The notes under the pieces were generated by a model that was given only the letters and a program-made list of their open reading frames with translations, did no database searches and had not been told where the DNA came from. Positions 27,418 to 36,120 of a DNA stretch of 64,000 bases are shown here, piece by piece. The stretch's first letter is position 1. Every line of letters begins with the position of its first letter. The DNA is from Thermoanaerobaculia bacterium (GTDB taxonomy: Bacteria; Acidobacteriota; Thermoanaerobaculia; Multivoradales; J023). The stretch covers positions 1-64,000 of the forward strand of contig JAUIJL010000011.1 in the NCBI GenBank assembly GCA_030431255.1, read 5' to 3'. The translations under genes were made by a program, and so were the position numbers.

Positions 27418-29721
27418 ATGGCAAAGTGGGTTCGCCGGAGCTTGATGGTGGTTGCTCTTTTGGCCGCGGCGTTCGCGGTTTTCGTCTTTCTACCCCTTGA
27501 AGCCCTGGAGGCTCCCAGCACCCCGCCCGAAAAGGTCGCCGAGCTAGAAGCCCGAGCTGAAGATCATTTTTCATTGATCGAGCAAGGCCGCAACCTCGAC
27601 CTCCCGTTCCCCGCCATGCCCAAACGCGCGGAGAATCCGTCCACCGACGCCAAGGTCGAGCTGGGCAGGTTGCTCTACTTCGATCCCCTCCTCTCGGGTG
27701 ACGACTCGGTCTCTTGCGCCCACTGCCATCATCCGGATCTCGGCCTTTCCGACAACCGTGGGCGTTCCATGGGCAAAGGGGGCGAAGGCTTGGGTCCGGA
27801 GCGCCGGGGCGGGGCGCTTTTGCGCCGTGGCTCGCCCACGGTGTGGAACTCGGCGTTCAACCACCTGCAATTCTGGGACGGCCGGGCGACGGACCTCGAA
27901 GATCAAGCGGCCAAGCCGATCGTCGACCCCAACGAAATGGCCGAGCAGCCGGATCGCTTGGTGCAGCAGCTCAAGGGCATCGATTCCTATGTTCAGCTAT
28001 TCAACGAAGCCTTCGACGGCACCGGTGACGAAAGCATCACTTTTGAGAACGTCACCTTCGCCATCGCCGCCTTTGAGCGCACCCTGGTGTCGTTCGATTC
28101 CCGTTTCGACCGATACGCCAGGGGTGATCGGGGTGCGCTCAGCGAGTCCGAACGTCGCGGCCTCAACGTCTTCCGCTCCCTCAAGACCCGCTGTTTCGAG
28201 TGTCACAACATGCCCACCTTCGCCAATCGTGATTTCAAGGTGATCGGGGTTCCCGATCCGGAGGATCTCGAGGCGCCGGATCTCGGGCGAGCGGAGATCG
28301 CCGGTGGGTCGGCCTACGATCACGCCTTCAAGGTGCCGACCCTGCGCAACATCGCCTTGACGGCGCCCTACATGCACAACGGCGCCTTCGAAACCCTGGC
28401 GGAAGTGATCGACTTCTATGAAAAAGGTGGCGGTGTCGGGCAGGGGATGGATCTACCCAATCTGGACGACAAGATTCGGGTTTTCACCTTGCTGCCCCAG
28501 GAACGTAAAGATCTGATCGCCTTCCTGCACGCCCTCACCGACGAGAGCCGCAAGCCGACGATTCCGGACAGCGTGCCTTCGGGCCTGCCCGTGGTGGCGT
28601 CGCTGCCGAACCAAAGCCCGGAGATGGCTGCGTTCACCCCCGAAACGCCCTCGCCTCGGCAAGTGGAGATCGAGCGCGAAGACACGAAGCTCTTCGTCCG
28701 GGAAGGACAGCGGATCCAAGACGCCATCGACCTGGCAAAACCCGGGGATACGGTGGTGATCGATCCGGGTGTTTACCACGAGACCCTGACCCTCGACATG
28801 TCCTATCTGGTGCTCGAAGGCCGTGAGGTCGATGGCCGGCGACCGGTGTTGGACGGTCGTGGCATCCTTTCCGACGGCTTGATCGGCTCGGGCTCCAATA
28901 TCGTGATTCAAGGCCTGGACGTGCGGAATTACACCGCCAACGGTCTGATGATCAACCTCGGCAAAGACATCACCTTCCGCGATCTAAAGCTCGACAACAC
29001 CGGCCTCTACGGGGTGTATCCGGTGGAGGTCGCCGGGGTCGTGGTGGAGAAGTGCGAGGTGGTCGGCACCCGCGACGCCGGCATCTACGTGGGCCAATCC
29101 AAGGACATTGTGGTGCGGGGAAATCGAGCCTACGGCAATGTGACCGGCATTGAGATCGAGAATTCCGTCAATGCCTTGGTGGAAGACAACGACGTTTTCG
29201 ACAACACGGGCGGTATTTTGGTCTTTGGATTGCCCAACAATCCGTCCAAGGTGTCCCGAGATTGCCGGGTGCTCGGCAATAGGGTCTACGAAAACAACCG
29301 CGCCAACTTCGGTGACCCCACGGCGATCGTCAGCAAGGTTCCGGCCGGCACCGGCATCTTGGTGCTCGCCGGAGATGAGGTCGAAATAGCCCACAACGAG
29401 ATCCGCGACAACCACTCCTTCGGCATTGGTGTCGCGAGCTTGAACACCCTGCTCGGGGCGGCGGAATTCGATATCGACCCCTATTCCGATCGGGTTTGGG
29501 TCCACAGCAACCAATACCGAGGCAACGGCACCGCTCCAGACGCCTTTGTGGTCGACGCGGGATTTTCCGGCAAAGACTTGCTCTGGGATCTGACCGGCTC
29601 CGGAAACCGCTGGGACGATCCAGAGGCCAGTCGGCTGCCGTATGCATTGCCTGGATCCGGTTGGTCCACCATCCAACGGAAAGCCAATAGTCGGTTGTGG
29701 CGTTTGTTGGCATCGCTGTGA
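27418..29721 (+). CDS. di-haem cytochrome c peroxidase-like domain fused to a parallel beta-helix
   Basis: 767 residues from ATG 27418 (GAAGGAG seven bases before). An N-terminal signal/anchor ([20 protein letters not shown]) leads to a MauG/CcpA-like domain with two haem sites, CAHCH (100-104) and CFECH (259-263), and the conserved [19 protein letters not shown] block. From about residue 425 the protein becomes a right-handed beta-helix of NosD/pectate-lyase style ([20 protein letters not shown], then many N-x-V/I-x-G turns). The two domains are in one uninterrupted frame. In other bacteria I recall parallel beta-helix proteins encoded next to cytochrome genes, so this may be the fused form. 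Location should be periplasmic or outer surface. Confidence 0.87.
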   Translation: MAKWVRRSLMVVALLAAAFAVFVFLPLEALEAPSTPPEKVAELEARAEDHFSLIEQGRNLDLPFPAMPKRAENPSTDAKVELGRLLYFDPLLSGDDSVSCAHCHHPDLGLSDNRGRSMGKGGEGLGPERRGGALLRRGSPTVWNSAFNHLQFWDGRATDLEDQAAKPIVDPNEMAEQPDRLVQQLKGIDSYVQLFNEAFDGTGDESITFENVTFAIAAFERTLVSFDSRFDRYARGDRGALSESERRGLNVFRSLKTRCFECHNMPTFANRDFKVIGVPDPEDLEAPDLGRAEIAGGSAYDHAFKVPTLRNIALTAPYMHNGAFETLAEVIDFYEKGGGVGQGMDLPNLDDKIRVFTLLPQERKDLIAFLHALTDESRKPTIPDSVPSGLPVVASLPNQSPEMAAFTPETPSPRQVEIEREDTKLFVREGQRIQDAIDLAKPGDTVVIDPGVYHETLTLDMSYLVLEGREVDGRRPVLDGRGILSDGLIGSGSNIVIQGLDVRNYTANGLMINLGKDITFRDLKLDNTGLYGVYPVEVAGVVVEKCEVVGTRDAGIYVGQSKDIVVRGNRAYGNVTGIEIENSVNALVEDNDVFDNTGGILVFGLPNNPSKVSRDCRVLGNRVYENNRANFGDPTAIVSKVPAGTGILVLAGDEVEIAHNEIRDNHSFGIGVASLNTLLGAAEFDIDPYSDRVWVHSNQYRGNGTAPDAFVVDAGFSGKDLLWDLTGSGNRWDDPEASRLPYALPGSGWSTIQRKANSRLWRLLASL

Positions 29722-29768
29722 CCCGGCAAACTCGAATTTGAGCAACACCCGACTCTGCGAGGTACACA

Positions 29769-30620
29769 TTGAGATTCTTTATGTTTGATCGAAGCGCTCG
29801 GGACCGGCGAAGTCAGACCCCTCGGAACATCGGACGGCTCTTGCCGATCGCCCTTATGACGACCCTGGTGCTCGGCGGTATCGGTGTCAGTGCCGCGTGG
29901 GCTCAGCCCGTGCGGGTGGACGGTAGCGGCGATGTCTCTACGGGCGACGGTCCGACGGCACCGTGCGAAGACGGCATCGTTCGGGACGACGGATCGGCCG
30001 AAACCGCCTGGGGGTGGGTGCCGACGGTGGTCGATGGGCGTTACGTTCAAGAATTCGCCTTGGACGAGATGCCCAGCAACAACATGGACCGCTTCTGCGT
30101 GTGTTGGCGCCGCACCAACACCGACACCGAGATCGATTTCGAGGTGCACTTCTACCGCCACGAGCGCTTCATCGACGAGGACGACGGCACGGTGGTGTGG
30201 GTGCCCGAGCTGGAGCCCTATGCGGTGGTGCCCGCCCACGGCTCGAATATCACCGACGAGGTGGCCGGCACCTGGGTGGAGGTGGATTTGGGAGGCGTCG
30301 AGCCGCCCATCGGACCCTATTTTTCCGTGGGGGTCAAATGGGATCCGTCCCAAGAAAATTCATTCTTCGTTTGTGGCGACACCACGGTCGAGACCCCTCG
30401 CTCCAACGTCTGGTTCATCGACGATCGAGCGTCCGGTTGGACCTCCGTGCTCAACACCATCGACCCGATCTTCAACGTCCACCGGGCGTTCATGATGCGC
30501 CTGGTCCCAGGCCCTCAGCTGCCGGCGGCCATCGAGGTCCCGGGGCCGGACGTCAAAGGCCTGTTGATCCTCGCCCTCGCCATCGGCCTGGTCGCCGCCT
30601 GGGTGGTCCGTCGGCTGTAG
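29769..30620 (+). CDS. exported protein with IPTL/PEP-CTERM-like C-terminal anchor
   Basis: About 283 residues, starting at TTG 29769 (GAGG upstream) or ATG 29781. An N-terminal signal peptide (LLPIALMTTLVLGGIGVSAAWAQ) is followed by a mature beta-rich domain with paired cysteines (CEDG, FCVCW, FFVCGDTT). The C-terminus has a short Pro/Gly motif (EVPGPDVKG), a hydrophobic helix (LLILALAIGLVAAWV) and a basic end (VRRL). That order matches exosortase/rhombosortase-type sorting signals. No sortase-like gene is in the window. The mature domain was not recognised. Confidence 0.68.
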   Translation: MRFFMFDRSARDRRSQTPRNIGRLLPIALMTTLVLGGIGVSAAWAQPVRVDGSGDVSTGDGPTAPCEDGIVRDDGSAETAWGWVPTVVDGRYVQEFALDEMPSNNMDRFCVCWRRTNTDTEIDFEVHFYRHERFIDEDDGTVVWVPELEPYAVVPAHGSNITDEVAGTWVEVDLGGVEPPIGPYFSVGVKWDPSQENSFFVCGDTTVETPRSNVWFIDDRASGWTSVLNTIDPIFNVHRAFMMRLVPGPQLPAAIEVPGPDVKGLLILALAIGLVAAWVVRRL

Positions 30621-30667
30621 GCCTTTCGCCCGTAGTCGTCCGGGCCGACGGCCTGGCGAGATCGTGC

Positions 30668-31555
30668 CTACCGCACCCGGAGCACAATGCGACCGTCGGT
30701 GGCTTTGAGGGTGACTTGGTCACGCTCGATGCTTTCCACCAAAAGGCCCGCGACCAGCTGGCCCACCTCGACCTGTTTGCCGTTGATCTGGGCGAATGGC
30801 GAGGAGGGATTCCAGACGATGAAGTCGAGCACGACCTTGCCGTCTCCCAGGTCGGCTTCGAGCACAAAGACGTTGGTATTGCCCACCTGGCCGATGGTCT
30901 CCGGCGGCTCGATGAGCTTGGGAAGATCCCGGCCCTCTGGATCCGTCGGCTCGGAGCTCATCGCCACGGGCTCCGATGACGCCACCAGGGTCTGAGGCTG
31001 CACGGTTTCGGGCTGCACAGCCTCAGATTCCACAGGCTCGGTCTGCACAGACTCAGATTCCACAGGCTCGGTCTGCACAGACTCAGCGGTTGGGCGCGCA
31101 GCCGCCGGCTCGGCCCGCGCCGGGGCCGCTGTGGGCACGGGCGTCGGCCTTGGAGCCTCGCCTGGTGGTGTCGGCTCGGTGGCTGGAGCGTTCTCGGGGG
31201 TCGAGGCCTCGGTCGGGGTCGGCTCGGGGGCCCGCTGGGGAGCCGAGCTTGGTTGCTTTGGGACCTCCTGGGCGGGCTCGGCTACCACGGACGTGAGTTT
31301 GGGCTCGCTCTCGCTCCCTGAATCGGCGGCTCGGTTCGTCAGCCACCAAACCCCTAGACCGCCACCTCCGGCCGCGAGAACGCCGAGCAACACCCCGACC
31401 GCTAGGCCGACACCCATCTTCGATCCGGTGGGCAGATGGGCCCGGGGCTCCCGATAAACGGCTTTGCCTTTGGCTCCGCCACCCGCTCGCTCCTCAGCCT
31501 CCTGCTCGGCTGCTTCCTGTCTCGCCTTGCGCAACGCTTCGTTGATCAAGCTCAT
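30668..31555 (-). CDS. GspB-like general secretion protein
   Basis: 295 residues, with start at ATG 31555. The N-terminus MSLINEALRKARQEA is typical of GspB/ExeB-like proteins. A membrane helix follows (VGLAVGVLLGVLAAGGGGLG). The central part is a long Pro/Glu/Thr/Ala-rich spacer with tandem repeats. The C-terminal 75 residues match the T2SSB domain (PFAQINGKQVEVGQLVAG ... VESIERDQVTLKATDGRIVL). Its start overlaps the stop of the ATPase gene upstream. In Aeromonas-type systems ExeA and ExeB help insert the secretin through peptidoglycan. Confidence 0.85.
   Translation of the reverse strand: MSLINEALRKARQEAAEQEAEERAGGGAKGKAVYREPRAHLPTGSKMGVGLAVGVLLGVLAAGGGGLGVWWLTNRAADSGSESEPKLTSVVAEPAQEVPKQPSSAPQRAPEPTPTEASTPENAPATEPTPPGEAPRPTPVPTAAPARAEPAAARPTAESVQTEPVESESVQTEPVESEAVQPETVQPQTLVASSEPVAMSSEPTDPEGRDLPKLIEPPETIGQVGNTNVFVLEADLGDGKVVLDFIVWNPSSPFAQINGKQVEVGQLVAGLLVESIERDQVTLKATDGRIVLRVR
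31022..31081 (-). repeat. 30-bp tandem repeat, two exact copies
   Basis: Two identical 30-bp units (31022-31051, 31052-31081) plus a partial third encode the repeated decapeptide ESVQTEPVES in the GspB-like spacer. The DNA identity suggests recent slippage. Confidence 0.9.
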
Positions 31556-32361
31556 CCGTGGCCCTCCAGATCCCGAATGGCCCGTCGAGCTTGCCGCCAT
31601 CCCAGTCGATCACGCCCCTCCACATAACCGCAAAGCAACGTCTTGTCGGCGACGGCATTGACCAACCGGGGCACGCCGCGGGAGTAGCGGTGGATCGCCC
31701 AAACCGCCCAAGGGCTGAAGGTCGGCCGCCCGTTGGCGCCGGCGATCTGCAGCCGGTGCTGTAGGTAGAAATCGGTTTCGTGACGGTTGAGGGGTGTGAG
31801 GTGATAACGCACCGTGATCCTCTGGCGCAGCTGGCGCAGCTCGTGGCGATCGAGCTTTTCTCGCAGCTCGGGCTGACCCATCAGCACGATTTGGAGGAGC
31901 TTGCGCTGGTCGGTTTCGAGATTGGAGAGCAGCCGGACCTGCTCCAACAGCTTGTCCGAAAGATCTTGGGCCTCGTCGATGATCAGCACCACATCGCGAC
32001 CTTCGGAGAGCTCCGAGAGCAGAAATTGGTTCAACCGCTCCATCAAGCGCAGACGGTCGTTGCCCTTATACGACAACCCGAGCTCCTTGAGGATGGCCCG
32101 CAAGAGCTGGATCTCGGTCATCGTGGGATTGAGAATTAAAGCGGTGGAGAAATCGGCGCCCAGCTCCTCCAAAAGCGCCCGACAAAGGGTCGTCTTGCCG
32201 GCTCCGACCTCGCCCGTGAGCTGGATGAAGCCCTTGCGTTGCGAGATGCCGTAGAACAGATGGTCATAGGCCTCGCGGTGACGCTTGCTGTAGAAGAGAA
32301 ACTTGGGGTCCGGCGTGATGGAGAAGGGTGATTCTCTCAGCTCGTAGAAGCCTTCGTACAT
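31552..32361 (-). CDS. GspA/ExeA-like AAA+ ATPase
   Basis: 269 residues beginning MYEGFYELRESPFSITPDPKF, the signature of ExeA/GspA-type ATPases. Walker A is GEVGAGKT (50-57) and Walker B is VVLIIDEAQDL (124-134). The usual C-terminal peptidoglycan-binding domain and membrane helix of full-length ExeA are absent, so it is the short form that is common outside the gammaproteobacteria. A 4-bp overlap couples it to the GspB-like gene. The rest of the type II secretion or pilus machinery is not in this window. Confidence 0.88.
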   Translation of the reverse strand: MYEGFYELRESPFSITPDPKFLFYSKRHREAYDHLFYGISQRKGFIQLTGEVGAGKTTLCRALLEELGADFSTALILNPTMTEIQLLRAILKELGLSYKGNDRLRLMERLNQFLLSELSEGRDVVLIIDEAQDLSDKLLEQVRLLSNLETDQRKLLQIVLMGQPELREKLDRHELRQLRQRITVRYHLTPLNRHETDFYLQHRLQIAGANGRPTFSPWAVWAIHRYSRGVPRLVNAVADKTLLCGYVEGRDRLGWRQARRAIRDLEGHG

Positions 32362-32451
32362 AACACCGGAACACTATCCCAGAGAGCTGCCACTCCGAAA
32401 CGACCCGCGTCCGGAGGGGTGTGGCTTCGTGCTGGGCCCTGCTCTGACGAT

Positions 32452-35400
32452 TCAGGCCATGGATCTTCCGGCCAGCAGACTCTTGGCGATCATGTAGTCG
32501 GCGGTGCCGTGGCCTTGCTCGAATTGCTCCACCACCGAGGTGAGAAGCCGGCGACTGGTGAGCTCGGCGGTGGTGTCTTCATGGAGCTGGAACAGGCTGC
32601 AGGCAGCCCGCAGCTTCCAAGCCAGGGCTCCTTGGCGATCCGCGACTTCTAAGGAGCGCTGTAGAAGCTCGTCGGCCCGTGCTCGGATCTCCGGGTAAGA
32701 ACCCTCGATTTCGACCAAGAGGTTGGCTTGGAGCCGCAGCAGCTCGGCCTCGTACCAGCGGTCGTCGGTTTCTTCGGCCAGCTTGACCCCTTGCTCCAAC
32801 GACTCCATGGCCTTCTCCAAGCGACCCGCGTGGCGTCTGGCATGGGAGAGCATCAGCAGATCGACATTCTGAAGCTGCACCAAACCCAACTGTTGGGCGG
32901 CGACCATCTTCTTCTCCAACACGTCCAGCAGGCTGGCGGCAGCGGCGGGATTGGGCTCGAAGATCACCGAGCGGAGCTGGGGTGCCAGGCTGATGGCATA
33001 GCCGTGCTCCTCGCTGAGGGCGGCGGCCTTCAGATGAAGCTCCTTGGCCCGGGCCGCGTCGCCGCACAATAGGAAGAGGGTGGAGGCGACACTGGAGGCA
33101 TTGAGCTGGCTGAAGGCATGGCCGATCTCGTTGGCGAGCCGGCAGCCTTCCAAGGCCCAGCGTCGAGCGTCGTCGCTGCGGCCCATGTACCATTGATTCA
33201 ACCCACCGAAGACCCTGCCGAAGACCCGACCTTCCACCAAGGGGAAGCTCTGGAAGACCTCGCGCATATTGACCTGGTCGCTCAGCTCTAGGCCGTCTTC
33301 GAAGCAATCTTGCGCCGCCTTGAGGGCACCCTTGCGAAGGTAGGAAGCTCCCAAGGTGACATTGGCCAACAGGCGGGCATAGGGCCCCGCGTCTTCTTGG
33401 CTGAGCACCTGTGCCCGGGCTCGCTCGGCGATTTCGATCGAGGTGGGAATCTCGGCACGCATCCAATGGTAGACCCAGCGTCCGCAACGGACATAGAAGA
33501 GCCGGGGATCTCCGGTGGCTTGGCATTGATCTTCCGCCAACCGAAAAGCTTCACCGCTCTCGGGCTCGCTGTAGCCGCGGGTGGCGAATAGCGCCACGCC
33601 CAGATTTTTGGCCAGACCGATCCTCGTGCTGGTGAGCAGCGGCGAGTCGTCCACCGACTCCAAGAGCTGCTCCGCCCGGCGGATCTGCTCCACGGCCGTG
33701 CCGTAGGCGCCACGGGTCATGGCGATCTCCGCTGCCCGATCGTATTGGGAGACGGCCTTCGCCGGCTGCTCGCCGAGCTCGTAGTGCATGGCCAGGGCAT
33801 GGGCGGGGTGGGCGCCCCGTTTCGGTTGCCACTTTTCGATCGACGAAGCCACCACTCGATGACAGCGCACCGCGTCCTCGGAGCTCAGCCGCTGGCGCAG
33901 CACCCGGCGGTAGATGTTGTGCAAAAAGGCATAGCGCTTGGCCTTGCGTCCGTTGCTCAGGATCGTGCTCGGCAAGTTTCGAACGAAGGCGCGTCGACGG
34001 GCGAGCTGGTCCAGCACCCGCTCGCAATCCGGAATCGGAACCTTGGCCGCGGCCGCGACCACCGGCAGCAGGAAGCGCTCACCGGCAATGCTCGCCACCT
34101 CGAGCAGCCGTTGCTCCTCCTCGCCGGCCCGTTGGAGCAGGCTTTCCAAGATTCGGAAGAGATCCATCGAGAGGAGGTCGTCACCCGGGTCGTCCGGAGT
34201 CTCGTCCTCCAGAATTTGCAGCGAGGTCTCGCGATCCCGCAGCAACACTTCCGCCAAGTGGGCGGAGAAGAGCGGATTGCCGCCGGCGTGTCGATGCACC
34301 AGCTCGGTGATATCCGGGGTGATCTGCCATTCCGAATGCTTCGAGATCAGCATTTGGGTGATCTCGGCCGGCTCGAGGAGCCTCAGAGGTATCTCACGGG
34401 CGAGATCCCGCAGGGTGAGGTCTTCGAGAATCCGTTGCAGACTTTCCGAGGCGGATGCCAGCTCGCTGGTGCGCAGGGTGCAAATCACCAACAACCGAGC
34501 GGATTCGATCCGTCGCGCCAAAGCGGAAAGCAGCTCGAGCGTCGGCGCGTCGGACCAATGGAGATCCTCCAACACCAACACCATGGGCCGACGCCGGCAC
34601 AGGGCGTCGAGGGCTTCGAGCAGCTCCAGCAACCGCCGGGCCGGACCGGCACCGAGGGTGCGGCGGACGATGTCGTCGCGCTCTTCTTCTTCGATGATCC
34701 ACGGCATCTGCATCAACCAGCTGGGTGCCCACTGCAGCAGCACCCGTTTGACCGCGCGGCCGTGGGGGCCGCGACACAGACGCCCGAGGGCTTCGAGCAC
34801 GGGCAGGAAGGCCTCGCCGGAGCCGTGAAATTCGAGGCATCTTCCCTCGGCCAGGGATAGATCGAAGCCGGAGCTTTGCAGACCCTGGGTGAATTTTCTC
34901 ACCAGCGTGGATTTGCCGATGCCGGGCTCACCGCTGATGAAAAACATCTGGCGGTTGCCCTCGAGAGCGCGGGACCAAGCCGCGCTCAGAATGTCGAGCT
35001 CGTTACCCCGTCCGGGCAGTGGCATCTGCGGAGCCGGCAGCTTTCCTTCCTTGAGCGTGAGGTCCTGAAGATCGCTGCTGACCAAACCGGTTTCAGAATC
35101 GGTGATCGAAGGGCTGCTCTGCATCAGCGGCCCGGAATCCTCGTCCGAGAAAAGCCGCAGCAATCGTTTGAGGCTTTTCGCCACCTCCGGGGCCTGTTGG
35201 GGGCGTAGGGCGGGATCCTTCTCCAACAGGTGGTCCAGGGTTTTCGACAGCTCCATGGGCAAATCGGTGCGCAGCCGATGGACCGGGGTCGGGTAGTGGG
35301 AGCAAATCTGTTGCAGGGTTTCGGCCACACCCTTGCCCCGGAACGGAGAATTTCCGGTGCACAGCTCATAGAGCAGAACGCCGAGGGAGAAGAGATCCGA

Positions 35401-36045
35401 GCGGCCGTCCAGCTTTTGACCCTTGGCTTGCTCCGGAGACATGGCGCGCAGGGTGCCCAGCACCTGGCCGACCTCGGCTTCGTCCTCGACCACGCTGTCG
35501 CCGTCGGGTAGGCGGAAACGTTTGGCCAACCCGAAGTCGAGAAGCTTCACCCGGCTCTCGGTGGTGATCATGACGTTTTCGGCTTTGAGATCTCGATGCA
35601 CGATGCCCTGTTGATGGGCGACGCTCAGGGCTTCGGCGATTTGGCAGCCGATCTCGAGAATCTCGGAGACGGTGAAGGCTTTTTCCCGCTGCAAGGCGCG
35701 CAAGGGGGCGCCCTCCACCAGCTCCATGACGATGAAGTCGCCTTCGTCCAGCTCCAAGAAATCGTAGATTTGCACGATCGCGGGATGGTTGAGCCGCGCC
35801 GCCAAACGGGCTTCTTGACGGAATCTTTGCCGGTGAGCCTCGTCCTCGATGGCGTCCTCATGGATCGCCTTGATCGCCACATCCCGTTCGAGGGTCTGGT
35901 GATGGGCGCGATAGACCTCGCCCATGCCCCCTCGGCCCAGACGCTCACCGAGTTGGTAAGAGCCCAGCTTGGGGGGCAGTCTTTCAGGTGGAGGGGCTTT
36001 TCTCTGTATGTCCACAATCGTCGGCGTAGGAGCGTAAACAGTCAC
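32452..36045 (-). CDS. PknK-like Ser/Thr kinase fused to AAA ATPase and TPR region
   Basis: 1197 residues. The kinase domain (about 30-300) has GRGGMGEVYRAH, Lys59, HRD at 150-152 and DFG at 170-172. A P-loop ATPase domain begins near residue 342 (PLPGRGNEL) with Walker A GEPGIGKST (372-380) and a later LVLEDLHWSD Walker B, as in MalT/PknK-type STAND ATPases. The last 450 residues are TPR-like helices. No membrane helix is seen, so it should be cytosolic. A GTG start at 36045 is used because no better start precedes the kinase fold. It follows the sigma54 activator gene by 75 bp and probably senses the signal for that activator. Confidence 0.9.
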   Translation of the reverse strand: MTVYAPTPTIVDIQRKAPPPERLPPKLGSYQLGERLGRGGMGEVYRAHHQTLERDVAIKAIHEDAIEDEAHRQRFRQEARLAARLNHPAIVQIYDFLELDEGDFIVMELVEGAPLRALQREKAFTVSEILEIGCQIAEALSVAHQQGIVHRDLKAENVMITTESRVKLLDFGLAKRFRLPDGDSVVEDEAEVGQVLGTLRAMSPEQAKGQKLDGRSDLFSLGVLLYELCTGNSPFRGKGVAETLQQICSHYPTPVHRLRTDLPMELSKTLDHLLEKDPALRPQQAPEVAKSLKRLLRLFSDEDSGPLMQSSPSITDSETGLVSSDLQDLTLKEGKLPAPQMPLPGRGNELDILSAAWSRALEGNRQMFFISGEPGIGKSTLVRKFTQGLQSSGFDLSLAEGRCLEFHGSGEAFLPVLEALGRLCRGPHGRAVKRVLLQWAPSWLMQMPWIIEEEERDDIVRRTLGAGPARRLLELLEALDALCRRRPMVLVLEDLHWSDAPTLELLSALARRIESARLLVICTLRTSELASASESLQRILEDLTLRDLAREIPLRLLEPAEITQMLISKHSEWQITPDITELVHRHAGGNPLFSAHLAEVLLRDRETSLQILEDETPDDPGDDLLSMDLFRILESLLQRAGEEEQRLLEVASIAGERFLLPVVAAAAKVPIPDCERVLDQLARRRAFVRNLPSTILSNGRKAKRYAFLHNIYRRVLRQRLSSEDAVRCHRVVASSIEKWQPKRGAHPAHALAMHYELGEQPAKAVSQYDRAAEIAMTRGAYGTAVEQIRRAEQLLESVDDSPLLTSTRIGLAKNLGVALFATRGYSEPESGEAFRLAEDQCQATGDPRLFYVRCGRWVYHWMRAEIPTSIEIAERARAQVLSQEDAGPYARLLANVTLGASYLRKGALKAAQDCFEDGLELSDQVNMREVFQSFPLVEGRVFGRVFGGLNQWYMGRSDDARRWALEGCRLANEIGHAFSQLNASSVASTLFLLCGDAARAKELHLKAAALSEEHGYAISLAPQLRSVIFEPNPAAAASLLDVLEKKMVAAQQLGLVQLQNVDLLMLSHARRHAGRLEKAMESLEQGVKLAEETDDRWYEAELLRLQANLLVEIEGSYPEIRARADELLQRSLEVADRQGALAWKLRAACSLFQLHEDTTAELTSRRLLTSVVEQFEQGHGTADYMIAKSLLAGRSMA

Positions 36046-36120
36046 AACTCACATCACTTCCAGTTTCGGTCGTGATCCTTGGACTCTCCGGGAGCTCGAA
36101 TCCCGAGAACCAGCTTCTCA

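Noticed and set aside
31022-31086. Possible CRISPR-like array
   Set aside because: Only two contiguous 30-bp copies without spacers, inside a coding low-complexity region.
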